From positions 1-64,000 of the forward strand of contig JAAFJE010000023.1 of NCBI GenBank assembly GCA_013298025.1: DNA of 64,000 nt, given 5' to 3'. Below are positions 8,526 to 17,044 of the stretch, piece after piece. The notes under the pieces were generated by a model. The model searched no databases, was not told the DNA's origin, and was given only the letters and a program-made list of their open reading frames with translations. Made by a program: the position numbers and the translations under genes. The DNA comes from Cytophagales bacterium. GTDB taxonomy: Bacteria > Bacteroidota > Bacteroidia > Cytophagales > Spirosomataceae. How positions within the stretch are numbered: the stretch's first letter is position 1; every line of letters starts with the position of its first letter.

Positions 8526-8704
8526 TTTATTTTACTAAAAAATTTTATATTTCCTCATTTATCTGTATTTTCAAGCCATCATCTATCAAAAGAACTACTA
8601 CTCTCAGCTACTTGTTTACACCATTTGGGTTGCGAGGCTCTTCTTTTTACCCTTGGCTAGTTCTCTAAACTGATGACCTATTTACAATACAATCTAATTA
8701 TTTT

Positions 8705-9772
8705 ATGAAAAAACTTTTTCTCCTACTCTCACTGCTCTGTACAGTGGGTGCAACGCTTTATGCACAAAACGATAAAAAAGAAACTTTATCGGAAGCCGAA
8801 CTCCTCAAAGCACAACAAGCGTACCTCGATTCTGTAGAATCGGTCATGAAATACCAAACAGGTACGATTCAGTTGGCAAACAATTTGGCTAAAATCAACA
8901 TTCCTACAGGCTTTAAATACCTCAACGCCGAACACGCCAATGTTATCCTAACCGACGTTTGGGGCAATCCGCCGAGCGAAGGGGTTCTGGGCTTGATTTT
9001 GCCAGCAAACATGAAAATCACCGACGGACAAGCCTACGCTTTTATCATCGAATGGGACGACATGGGTTATGTAAAAGACGATGATGCCGACGAAATCGAC
9101 TACGATGATTTGTTGAAAGAAATGCAAGATGATACGGAAGCCGCCAACGAAGAACGCAAAGAAGCAGGCTACCCAACGGTGAAACTTGTGGGCTGGGCTG
9201 CCAAACCCTTTTACGACAAAGACCGTAAAATTTTGCACTGGGCCAAAGAAATCGCTTTTGGCGAAACACCCGAACACACCCTCAATTACAACATCCGTAT
9301 TTTGGGGAGAAAAGGGGTACTTGTCCTCAATGCCGTTTCGTCGATGAACCAATTGAGCCTTGTTAATAAAGACATCGACAAGGTTTTAGACATTGTTGAG
9401 TTTACCGACGGAAACAAATATGGTGACTTCAATCCTAGTGCCGATAAAATTGCAGCCGTGGGCATTGGTGGACTTGTAGCAGGCAAAGTCCTTGCCAAAC
9501 TGGGCATTTTGGCCGTGATAGGGAAGTTTTTTGCTCCCTTGCTCAAATTGGGCAAACTCTTGGTTGTGGGTATTGTAGCTGGTATTTCGGCACTGTGGCG
9601 GTTGATTACTGGTCGAAGAAAAGAGGAAGAAACAAGCGAAGAAAGTGCAACTGAAACAACTGACGATGCCGCAGAAACAACAGAGATAGCCACTGTATCC
9701 GATAGCACAACAGGTACCAATACGACTGAAACGCCAGAGAATAAAGAAGGAACAGAGAATCCATCTGCATAA
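8705..9772 (+). CDS. DUF2167 family membrane-anchored protein
   Basis: The 355-residue protein has a signal peptide (1-21, ending LYAQ). The central part carries the DUF2167 pattern: GTIQLANNLAKINIPTGFKY, then VWGNPPSEGVLGLILP, an acidic stretch with MGYVKDDDADEIDYDDLL, and GWAAKPFYDKDRKILHWAKE. Two hydrophobic segments follow at about 250-300, then a basic GRRK and a Thr/Glu-rich, low-complexity tail of about 50 residues. The function of the family is unknown; it is probably anchored in the inner membrane with its main domain outside. It is a single-gene unit between terminators. Confidence 0.85.
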   Translation: MKKLFLLLSLLCTVGATLYAQNDKKETLSEAELLKAQQAYLDSVESVMKYQTGTIQLANNLAKINIPTGFKYLNAEHANVILTDVWGNPPSEGVLGLILPANMKITDGQAYAFIIEWDDMGYVKDDDADEIDYDDLLKEMQDDTEAANEERKEAGYPTVKLVGWAAKPFYDKDRKILHWAKEIAFGETPEHTLNYNIRILGRKGVLVLNAVSSMNQLSLVNKDIDKVLDIVEFTDGNKYGDFNPSADKIAAVGIGGLVAGKVLAKLGILAVIGKFFAPLLKLGKLLVVGIVAGISALWRLITGRRKEEETSEESATETTDDAAETTEIATVSDSTTGTNTTETPENKEGTENPSA

Positions 9773-9781
9773 TTTTGTACC

Positions 9782-9837
9782 AAAAGCTGATTTTTTAGAA
9801 TTTTTCAAAAAACATTTATCCTAAAAAATCAGCTTTT
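9782..9837. terminator. bidirectional terminator after the DUF2167 gene
   Basis: AAAAGCTGATTTTTTAG (9782-9798) and CTAAAAAATCAGCTTTT (9821-9837) are perfect 17-bp arms. Confidence 0.8.
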
Positions 9838-9905
9838 ATCTTATGATTCACCTAGACTGAACATTCATGTTGAATGAGGTAGTTGTGAATAACGAATTAA
9901 TTATC

Positions 9906-9936
9906 TCCTCGCTGTTTCAAGTTCTTAAACTTCCTG
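9906..9936 (+). repeat. R1-type left end beside the IS110 element
   Basis: CCTCGCTGTTTCAAG followed by TTCTTAAACTT matches the outer end of the 179-bp R1 elements, but the interior of R1 is absent; IS110 sequence follows. The opposite end lies at about 11600-11614. Confidence 0.6.
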
Positions 9937-9978
9937 CAACCGCTTTTTAACCATTTGATTTACAGTAAATTAAATATT

Positions 9979-11351
9979 CTATTTTTGAAGAGTCACCCCC
10001 AGTCTTTTAGCCATTTTTTCTAAGTTTTTTAATTGTCTATCTTGATATTTTATCTCATATTCAGCTTGTGTACGTGTTTCAAACTCTACCTTCTTAGTCA
10101 TCATGTTCCAGAAAATTACAGCTATTTTTCGTGCAGTAGCTTTCACTGCAACAGCGCTTCCTTTTCTTGCGGCGAGTTTTCGATAAAAAGAACCTAAATA
10201 GCATTTACTTTTATTCAATGCCCATGCTGTCATTCTAAAAGCTTGATTAGCTCTGTTGGCTACTGAATGTTTAAAATGTCCAACGATTTTTTCTCCTGTA
10301 ATTTTGGGTTTAGGAGCTAATCCTAGCCAAGAAGTAAAATTTTGAGCCGTTTTCCACTTACTCAAATCTGTACCTGTTTCTGATAAAATGGTAAGAATCG
10401 TCTTCTCATCTACTCCGCTGATTTGAGTTAAATCTACGCCTACAATTTCTTGTAGATAACTCTTTGCATCGAAGGAATAATCGTTTTGTCGGATTGCTTT
10501 TGTTTTATTTCTTAATTCATCTCCTGAGCCTCCATTGATTTCTCCCAATGTCCTTTCAATCTCTTTTTCACATTCTAACATTTGATCTTTGATGAAATCA
10601 TACATAGTCAAGGCTTGTTTGAGACTAAAAAGGTGTTCTGTTCGCCAATTGCCTTGGAGTCCTTTCTCAAAGTCTTCTGCAGAAACTTTCATCTGAGGAT
10701 GACGAAATTTGGCTAACTCTTTAGTGCTTCTTTCGCCTTTAACAATCGCTCTGATAATGTTCATACTTGTTTTCAATTCTGTTCCAGATGCAATCTGCGG
10801 AGTGCCGCCCAGATGCGGTTTGATATTCAATAATTGAAGAGATTTTCCCATCAATGCTATCTGAATACCCTTTTGTTGTTCTAAATTTTCTCGCTGACGT
10901 ACATAAGCTCTCAACTCTCTAATTTTACCCTCAGCAATAAACGAACCACTTAATAAGCCGTAACTATGTAATTGCTGTATCCACTGGCTATCTGACACAT
11001 CGCTCTTGCGACCGGGTACGTTGCGTACATAACGAGCATTGGCTAAACATAACTCCAATCCTTTACTTTCCAGTACGTCATAGAGATTGACCCAATAAAT
11101 CCCTGACTGGGCGTCCCCGTAGCTTCCATTGCCACCGAAGTAACGCCAAGACTCACTAACCAGTCTGCTAATTCTTCTAAATCTTGGGTAAAAGTACCAA
11201 AACGTCTTACTGATTCATCTGACAAAGAACCGACACATACATAATGAACACTAGCTCCTACATCAATACATGCCACCTGTTGATTTAATACTGAAAGCGG
11301 TCTGCTTTTCGTAGATTGTTTGACCCTTTTGCAATTCGATTTTTGTTTCAT
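9979..11351 (-). pseudogene. IS110 family transposase, frameshifted
   Basis: RuvC-like DEDD recombinase split over two frames. The first (11351-11043) carries IDVGASVHYV and VAMEATG, which supply the D and E. The second (from 11058) carries VNLYDVLESKGLELCLANAR (read upstream of its ATG) and GRKSDVSDSQW, which supplies the last two D. It then has the Transposase_20 domain (QISGVDEKTILTILSE, SWLGLAPKPKITGEK) with the serine-type C-terminal region. At the junction the family reads ATG-IYW; here 14 extra bases (near 11101-11114) separate them and shift the frame by -1. All catalytic residues remain, but a full protein needs a frameshift. Confidence 0.85.
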
Positions 11352-11549
11352 CTTTAACCAATGTTTAGATATTTATGAAAACAAAGTAGAATAGTCTGAA
11401 TTTAAAATACTCTTCCTAACGAAGTCTATGCTTAAAAAAAATAAAACATACCTATCAAATATTGATTTGACTACTATTCTATGCCATGCTTGAAATCGAA
11501 CTTAATAAGTATCAATGTCTAAACGGCTTTTCTTCTTTGTTCTCGAATA
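11352..11549 (-). ncRNA. candidate bridge RNA region of the IS110 element
   Basis: IS110-group elements encode a structured guide (bridge) RNA in the non-coding end upstream of the transposase. Here that end is about 200 bp. It contains pairing segments TAGAATAGT (11387-11395) / ACTATTCTA (11473-11481) and a small hairpin ATCAA-ATA-TTGAT (11454-11466) between them. Loops that match the target and donor could not be assigned by eye. Confidence 0.35.
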
Positions 11550-11614
11550 TAAAGCTATCGGTTGTTAAGTATATGTGCAAAAGGGTTTGTGGGGGCTTGA
11601 AACAGCGAGGGGGT
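11550..11614. repeat. 65-bp repeat with R1-type end, copy A
   Basis: It runs from TAAAGCTATCGGTTGTTAA to the R1-type end CTTGAAACAGCGAGG. A second copy with only a few differences lies at 62860-62924, more than 50 kb away. It gives the inverted partner of the R1 end at 9906. Confidence 0.7.
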
Positions 11615-11848
11615 ATTAGAGGAAAAAAAGGATAAGATAAAAACACGTTACTTTGGCAAAAAGAAAGTAGAGGGTTGGATTAAAAAAAACGAAGCCAATT
11701 AGGCATAGTTTTTACTCATGGCATGAGTAATTGGTTTGTTGCTTACGCAAAACGCCAAAAACCTACCTCTATTCGACAACCCATTAAATAGTTGTGAAGA
11801 TGCCATAAACCTATTACTTTTACAAATGCTTAAAATAAATAATCAACT
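11615..11848. other. gene-free stretch with repeat remnants
   Basis: It holds CTCATGGCATGAG, which recurs in the R3 module near 61980, and GGTTTGTTGCTTACGCA, a piece of repeat R2. No promoter was recognised for the DUF423 gene. Confidence 0.4.
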
Positions 11849-12220
11849 ATGAATAAGTTTTTTTTACAACTAGGAGCGGTGTTGGCAGGACTATCGGTTG
11901 CGTTGGGAGCATTTGGTGCGCATGCTTTCAAGGCTAGTTTGGAGGCTGTAGATAGAGTTGATACCTTTGAAACAGCAGCCCGTTATCAGATGTATGGAGG
12001 GTTGGCGTTGTTGTTGGTAGGAATAATTTCGGGGCAATTTACACATAAATTTATCCGATATGCAGGCAATGCCTTGTTGTTTGGCACACTTGTTTTTAGT
12101 GGGTCGTTGTACTTGATTTGTGCCACAGGTGTCACATTATGGGGTGCTGTAGCCCCAATTGGTGGCAGCAGCTTGATGCTCGGCTGGCTTTTATTGCTTA
12201 TAGGTATAACAAAAAAATAA
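11849..12220 (+). CDS. DUF423 family inner membrane protein
   Basis: The 123-residue protein has four hydrophobic helices. The family signature GAFGAHAFK sits at about 21-29, with the following polar helix (DTFETAARYQMYGGLALL), and the C-terminal half has FSGSLYLICATG and APIGGSSLMLGWLLL. Relatives (YgdD-type) are widespread small membrane proteins of unknown function. A strong convergent terminator overlaps its stop codon. Confidence 0.9.
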   Translation: MNKFFLQLGAVLAGLSVALGAFGAHAFKASLEAVDRVDTFETAARYQMYGGLALLLVGIISGQFTHKFIRYAGNALLFGTLVFSGSLYLICATGVTLWGAVAPIGGSSLMLGWLLLLIGITKK

Positions 12221-12249
12221 AGAGAGAAAACTCCTTTCTCTCTTTATTT
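12215..12249. terminator. convergent bidirectional terminator
   Basis: AAATAAAGAGAGAAA (12215-12229) and TTTCTCTCTTTATTT (12235-12249) are perfect arms with a 5-nt loop, exactly between two convergent genes. Confidence 0.85.
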
Positions 12250-13272
12250 TCAATGCACCAAGACCTGTTCGAGGCTGGCCCATACGAGTTCGCCCATGGT
12301 TTTGCATTGTAAAAACTTTTCGGATTTATACCATCTTGCCAATTCTCTTTTGAGTTGGTCTATGTTTTCGGGAGGGGCAATTTCATCTCTAGCCATCACC
12401 GACATGAGTTCGTACATACGCTGTTTTTCTACTTTCAAACGGCCCGCAATCAACGACCGCTCTTCTATTTGGTATTGCATAACCGACTCGGGAGTCATGT
12501 ATTTCATGCCCAACTCGACCAATGGAAAATTTTGCTTAAAATATTGTGGCATATACACCGAACGGCGGCCTTCGTAGCTTTGTTGGTCGAAGTCGATGGC
12601 CCTGATGCGGTAATACACTTCCTCAAAATCGGGTGTGATGTCGATGACAAAGTTAGAAGAGTGCATATCGCCCAAAAGTCTTACAAAACATCTTTCGTTG
12701 AATTTGATAAATTCTTTCGACAAACGAATCGGATTGAGGTTGGGGTCTTGTATGGCTTGTTTAAAAAACTGGTCGCCCGGTAAGCCTGCAATGTGTTCTT
12801 CTATGACGGTATTTTCGTAGGTCAAATAGCTGATTCTGTTGGGCGAAAGCAGGTGCTCTAGTTCCATGCCATAAACCCTAGAGGCATCGGCTCGTTTGAT
12901 ATAAAAGTAATCGAAGTTGTCGTTTACTTTATTGACAATCCTAATCCTAAATGGCTGTGTATTACCATAAGTACACAAATCTACCCGGTCCACGGTAAGG
13001 TGTTTGATTACCTTGTCGTCGCCATCGGTTTTTAGGTCGGCATAAATTTTCTTCAAGCCTTCATACACATATTCTATATCTGAATACGGGTAAAATACAG
13101 TTTGCCAGAGGGTATCATTTCCAAATTTATCGTACAAATTGATGGCACTTTCAAAGCGAAGTAAATCGGTGTATTGTAGGGGTATCGCAAATTCTCGGTT
13201 GTATTTGGTCAAATATTTGCGAAGCTGAAGATTGATTTTGAATGGAGGTTTTTTCTTAGAAATCAGTGCCAT
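12250..13272 (-). CDS. kinase-fold (aminoglycoside-phosphotransferase-like) protein of unknown substrate
   Basis: The 340-residue protein shows the core of a protein-kinase-like fold: a candidate ATP-binding lysine (FYIKRADASR, K126), a helix glutamate (MELEH, E138), a hinge-like IEEHIAGLPGDQF, the catalytic-loop motif LGDMHSSNFVID (GDxHxxN, 201-207) and the metal-binding IDFD (226-229). The order and spacing match small-molecule kinases of the APH/choline-kinase type, with a longer N-terminal part. It has no signal peptide and is probably cytoplasmic. The substrate cannot be deduced from the isolated gene. Confidence is good for the fold, low for any named activity. Confidence 0.65.
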   Translation of the reverse strand: MALISKKKPPFKINLQLRKYLTKYNREFAIPLQYTDLLRFESAINLYDKFGNDTLWQTVFYPYSDIEYVYEGLKKIYADLKTDGDDKVIKHLTVDRVDLCTYGNTQPFRIRIVNKVNDNFDYFYIKRADASRVYGMELEHLLSPNRISYLTYENTVIEEHIAGLPGDQFFKQAIQDPNLNPIRLSKEFIKFNERCFVRLLGDMHSSNFVIDITPDFEEVYYRIRAIDFDQQSYEGRRSVYMPQYFKQNFPLVELGMKYMTPESVMQYQIEERSLIAGRLKVEKQRMYELMSVMARDEIAPPENIDQLKRELARWYKSEKFLQCKTMGELVWASLEQVLVH

Positions 13273-13371
13273 GAAAGTGAGTGCTTTGAAGAGGAACGTT
13301 AGCTGTAGTTGGTGTATCTGTTATCCGTTTTTTACCAATAACAAATACACCAACTACCATTACTTTAATCC

Positions 13372-14682
13372 TTAGTTTTGAATATTGCCATACATGGTAA
13401 AGTTACGATTTTTACTTTTTAATACCGCAATTCTACCATTGTTAGGGTCGAAATCAAAACTAAAATTGTCATTTTCTATAATATCGGTAAAGGCTGCCGC
13501 TCCTGCTTCTACAATCGAACTGATGTCGGAACCAAGGTAGGTAAAGGTATAATTTCCGCCCGAATAATTCACTTGGTAGTAAATCAAGCCTTCAAAGCTA
13601 GAGGTGCTACGAGTGTATTTAAACCCAAAAGCACAAACACCTCCATCAGAACTGAAATACATATTAATGTCGTTTAATTCTCTGGTTGGAGCAGTGGTTG
13701 ACAACCGACTGATTTCGGCTTTGATACTGTTGTAAATGCTCGTGTAACTAGGGTCTTGGTTGAGTACGGTAGGACCAAAGTTGATGCCGCTAAACAATGA
13801 GCCAATGGCATACCTAAACGGCATGGCAGGCTTGGTGGTTTGGCGTAAATTGATACGGGTGTTGTTTATCGTAATGTAATACACTTTGGCAGAATTGTCC
13901 CAATACATATCCTGAAATGTATAATTCAAAATGGTAATGGGGTTTTGCAAATGAATGCCCGTTGTAGTGAAATAATAGGCCGAATAGCCTCCATAAAGGC
14001 TATTATTATAAATGAAGTAATAGGTGAAAATTTTATTCCCCATATTAACACTCAAATCTACTACTTGACCATTAGGCAATACCAAAGACGTAAATTTATT
14101 GTTTACATAATAATAATTATACGATTGTGAAACAGTCGTATAGAGTGCTCCATTGGTCAAACTTGCATTTTCGGCTTGGGTAATAGGCGTTAAAACCATT
14201 TTGGTTTTATAAATATTTCCCTCTAAAATGACTGAGTCGGTAGTGGCTTTTTTGAAAGCCAGTTCTTGGTCTGCCGAATAGCCTTGTCCTACTGTACCGC
14301 CCCATACACTGGGGTCGGGGTCCACCAACAAATGCAAGTAATTATAGGTATCAAATACCAACGACGGCACAGCCAAGGCTTTTACTTGGTAAGTACTCGT
14401 AAAGCTTTGTGCTGCCGAAAGATAGAATAGGTCGGAGTACATCGCTACTTGCCCGTCGGTCGTAAATTTCAGGTAAAAGCTATAGCCTCCTTCTGTACCA
14501 CTGTTGGGGTAGTAGGAAGCCTTCCAACCGTAGGGTGCATCGGTCAACACTTTTTTATAGGCATTGAGTGCCTCTGTTGTTCGCTGGTTGGCTGTACCCG
14601 AGAACAAGGGCTCTACTTCTACTTTTTGGCACGATACCAAAAGAAGTGGAGCAAAGAACAGATATATCAAGTATTTCTTCAT
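13372..14682 (-). CDS. DUF4302 family surface lipoprotein
   Basis: Last gene of a four-gene operon (SusC, SusD, metallohydrolase, this). A lipoprotein signal ends LLLVSC (C18). The start of the mature protein matches DUF4302: RTTEALNAYKKVLTDAPYGW, then GGYSFYLKFTTDGQVAMYSD. The remainder is beta-rich and full of Tyr and Asn, with FSFDFDPNNGRI near the end. DUF4302 proteins accompany SusC/SusD systems and probably sit on the outer face of the outer membrane to bind substrate. Length 436 residues is normal. Confidence 0.85.
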   Translation of the reverse strand: MKKYLIYLFFAPLLLVSCQKVEVEPLFSGTANQRTTEALNAYKKVLTDAPYGWKASYYPNSGTEGGYSFYLKFTTDGQVAMYSDLFYLSAAQSFTSTYQVKALAVPSLVFDTYNYLHLLVDPDPSVWGGTVGQGYSADQELAFKKATTDSVILEGNIYKTKMVLTPITQAENASLTNGALYTTVSQSYNYYYVNNKFTSLVLPNGQVVDLSVNMGNKIFTYYFIYNNSLYGGYSAYYFTTTGIHLQNPITILNYTFQDMYWDNSAKVYYITINNTRINLRQTTKPAMPFRYAIGSLFSGINFGPTVLNQDPSYTSIYNSIKAEISRLSTTAPTRELNDINMYFSSDGGVCAFGFKYTRSTSSFEGLIYYQVNYSGGNYTFTYLGSDISSIVEAGAAAFTDIIENDNFSFDFDPNNGRIAVLKSKNRNFTMYGNIQN

Positions 14683-14690
14683 AAAAGTCG

Positions 14691-15554
14691 TTATTTAGTA
14701 AAGTTGGTGATAGCCGTTTGGGTGGTTGTTTGCAAACTACGGAAGTCGATATTGTAGGCATCTTTGAAATAGGCTACTACAATTTTTTCTTTCTTCCGAA
14801 TCGCCGCTTGTCCGCTTGCACTTGGAATGGCATTCACAATGGCATCGAAACCAGCTCTGCCTTCTACGAGCATGGTGGCAATCATTTCTACAAAATCTTC
14901 ATCTGTACCCGACATAGAATAAGGTGTAATGTATCCTTGTGCATAAGCTTCGCTGTCGCTTACGTTATACCAGTTGGAAGTATATGTTCCGGGCGTAATT
15001 TGCTTGTATTCTACAGGATAAGCAATGTTTTGATGTAAAATGTGAGCAAACTCATGGTGAATCGTATGCAACGTGAATTTTACCCCAGCAAGATTGGTTT
15101 TTGAAAAATTATTTACGTCAAAAAGTACTACTTTGCGTCCGCCTTCGGCTGTACCCAAGGTGATTGTTCCGTCTGAGTTGTAGTTGGGGCTACCAACCAA
15201 TACGTATTGTTTAGGACAAAAAGTTTTGATAAAAGGCTCGCCTGCCTCTTTTACATAAGGGGCTATCCAAATAGCTTTTACAGCTTCCATAATGGGCTGT
15301 ACCTGTGAGGCATAAGGCGGTACAAGCGTTTTGTTGAGAGGCACTTCATACGGATTCCAACGGTACAATACCTCTATGTTGTAGGGGGTGGTAAAGTTGG
15401 TTCTAAGCCACGTATCGAGGGTGGTGGTAGGATACACATCGCCGCCTAGCCCGTCAACGGTGGCACTTACATCTTCTGTTTTTGAGCATCCTGCCAAGCC
15501 TACCAAGGTACTGCTGAAGGCAAGGATATATATCAATTTTTGTAGGGTTTTCAT
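14691..15554 (-). CDS. substrate import-associated zinc metallohydrolase lipoprotein
   Basis: A 287-residue lipoprotein (LVGLAGC, C23) with the zinc-protease motif HEFAH at 167-171, preceded by a beta strand (VKFTLHTIH) and followed by DEDFVEMIATML, where a third metal ligand is expected. This family (often called LP_HExxH with TonB) is found beside SusC/SusD pairs and may trim a peptide or protein substrate at the cell surface before import. It lies 29 bp from SusD and 9 bp from the DUF4302 gene, so all are one transcript. Confidence 0.88.
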   Translation of the reverse strand: MKTLQKLIYILAFSSTLVGLAGCSKTEDVSATVDGLGGDVYPTTTLDTWLRTNFTTPYNIEVLYRWNPYEVPLNKTLVPPYASQVQPIMEAVKAIWIAPYVKEAGEPFIKTFCPKQYVLVGSPNYNSDGTITLGTAEGGRKVVLFDVNNFSKTNLAGVKFTLHTIHHEFAHILHQNIAYPVEYKQITPGTYTSNWYNVSDSEAYAQGYITPYSMSGTDEDFVEMIATMLVEGRAGFDAIVNAIPSASGQAAIRKKEKIVVAYFKDAYNIDFRSLQTTTQTAITNFTK

Positions 15555-15582
15555 AAAAGTTCTGTGTTTGTTTGGTAAACAA

Positions 15583-17031
15583 CTATCTTGGATTGGCGGC
15601 TACTCCCGATAAAGTAGCTTCTTGTGGAATTTGTAGCAGTTTGCGTAAATCGTTACTCAAAAGCGTCTGGCTACTTCCGTCGATATTGTTATGCACTATC
15701 CTTACTTTGTAGCGGAGGATGTCGAACCAACGAAGCCCTTCGTGCATAAATTCTACACGTTTGAAATACAAAATCGTATTGAGCAGGGCATTGGCTGTGC
15801 TGGTTGTTCCCCAAAAAGTATTGTTTTTGCTTACAGTAAGGTTGTGCTGTGCCGCATTGTAGTTATCGATGCGTAAACTCAAAAATGTATTCAAATCGGC
15901 AATAGCAGCATCGTTATTTCCTTTATACAAATACGCTTCGGCACGGTTAAAGAGTACTTCTTCGGTCGTAAATAAAGGAATCATGTCGTAGCCATTTCCG
16001 ATGTCGGCTGTTGGGCTTACACGCACAAAATGCTCGTTGTATTTGGGTAAAAATACGCCTCTTTCGCTTCCAAATAAAGAATAAGCCCAAAAACCACCAG
16101 AAGGATTACTACCAAAATACAGGGCTTGTCCTAGATTTGAAGTGAGCATATAGCGGTTTGAACGCCAGTATCTTGCCCAATAAGAACCCGTTTCTGCCAA
16201 CAACAAATTGGCTTTTTCGGTCGCTAAAGTGTAGCGATACGATATTTCGGTAAAGCTTTGGGTTGAATAATCGTTGTTCCAGTCACGCATATTTTCGGCA
16301 AAACCATTGGTGCCTGCTACTTTGGTGGCATATTCTATTACTTTGTCGTAATTTCTTTTAAATAAATAAAAACGAGTGGCAAAAGCATAAGCGGCTTTTT
16401 GGGTAAAATGATAGGCGGCTACTTTATACACTTGGTCTTTAATCAACGGAATACCCGCTAGTAAATCTTTTTCTATCATATCATATACATACGCTACTGT
16501 TTTGCGGTCGTATTGCTTGATTACCACTTTTTCGGTTTCTGTTACATACGGAATACCGGGGTCGGTACTGGCGGTGGTGGCATCATAAAATTTTGAAAAA
16601 AGACTGACCAACATAAAATGAGCGTATGCTCTTGCGACCAACGCTTCGCCTTTTTGCGGAGCAAGGTTGGGCGTATCGCCTAGGGCAGCGATTGATTCGA
16701 GGGCTTGGTTGGCACTGGCAATGGCGGCATAGCAGGCAAACCAATAGTACTGCGGACTGTCGTTGTCGTCTTGTAGCACATCTGCCCAAAAGTAGGGTTT
16801 TGAATAAATGGGTTGAGCACTTCCTTCGTAGTTGTCGCCTACGTTGTCTGACATAAGCTCACAAAAAGGTGAGTAATTGGCACGAGGATAAGCACTTACC
16901 AAGAGTTCTGATATTTTTTCTGGCGTATTAATATCAGTGCGGTTGTCTGGAATGGTATCGAGGTATTTTTCACAACCCGATAACCCAAGGATGCCAGCAA
17001 CCAACAGAATATAGCTAACAATTTTTTTCAT
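15583..17031 (-). CDS. RagB/SusD family nutrient-binding lipoprotein
   Basis: Surface lipoprotein that caps the SusC channel and captures substrate. A lipoprotein signal ends GILGLSGC, and the mature start CEKYLDTIPDNRTDINTPEKI is typical. The helical TPR-like body includes KGEALVARAYAHFMLVSLF, where most SusD proteins have a very similar helix. The C-terminal part has FNRAEAYLYKGNNDAAIADLN and EFMHEGLRWFDILRYK. Length 482 residues. It follows SusC by 13 bp. With a protease-like partner, the substrate may be a peptide rather than a glycan, though this is inference. Confidence 0.92.
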   Translation of the reverse strand: MKKIVSYILLVAGILGLSGCEKYLDTIPDNRTDINTPEKISELLVSAYPRANYSPFCELMSDNVGDNYEGSAQPIYSKPYFWADVLQDDNDSPQYYWFACYAAIASANQALESIAALGDTPNLAPQKGEALVARAYAHFMLVSLFSKFYDATTASTDPGIPYVTETEKVVIKQYDRKTVAYVYDMIEKDLLAGIPLIKDQVYKVAAYHFTQKAAYAFATRFYLFKRNYDKVIEYATKVAGTNGFAENMRDWNNDYSTQSFTEISYRYTLATEKANLLLAETGSYWARYWRSNRYMLTSNLGQALYFGSNPSGGFWAYSLFGSERGVFLPKYNEHFVRVSPTADIGNGYDMIPLFTTEEVLFNRAEAYLYKGNNDAAIADLNTFLSLRIDNYNAAQHNLTVSKNNTFWGTTSTANALLNTILYFKRVEFMHEGLRWFDILRYKVRIVHNNIDGSSQTLLSNDLRKLLQIPQEATLSGVAANPR

Positions 17032-17044
17032 GATTTCAACAATT

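Larger units (their letters stand above)
9937..11549 (-). mobile_element. IS110-family insertion sequence (limits approximate)
   Basis: It holds a DEDD transposase gene on the minus strand, a short 3' non-coding end (about 40 bp) and a longer 5' non-coding end of about 200 bp. No terminal inverted repeats are visible, as usual for this family. Both sides are R1-type end sequence, so the element seems to sit in a pre-existing repeat, a known habit of IS110 relatives. Exact ends need a second copy for comparison. Confidence 0.7.
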
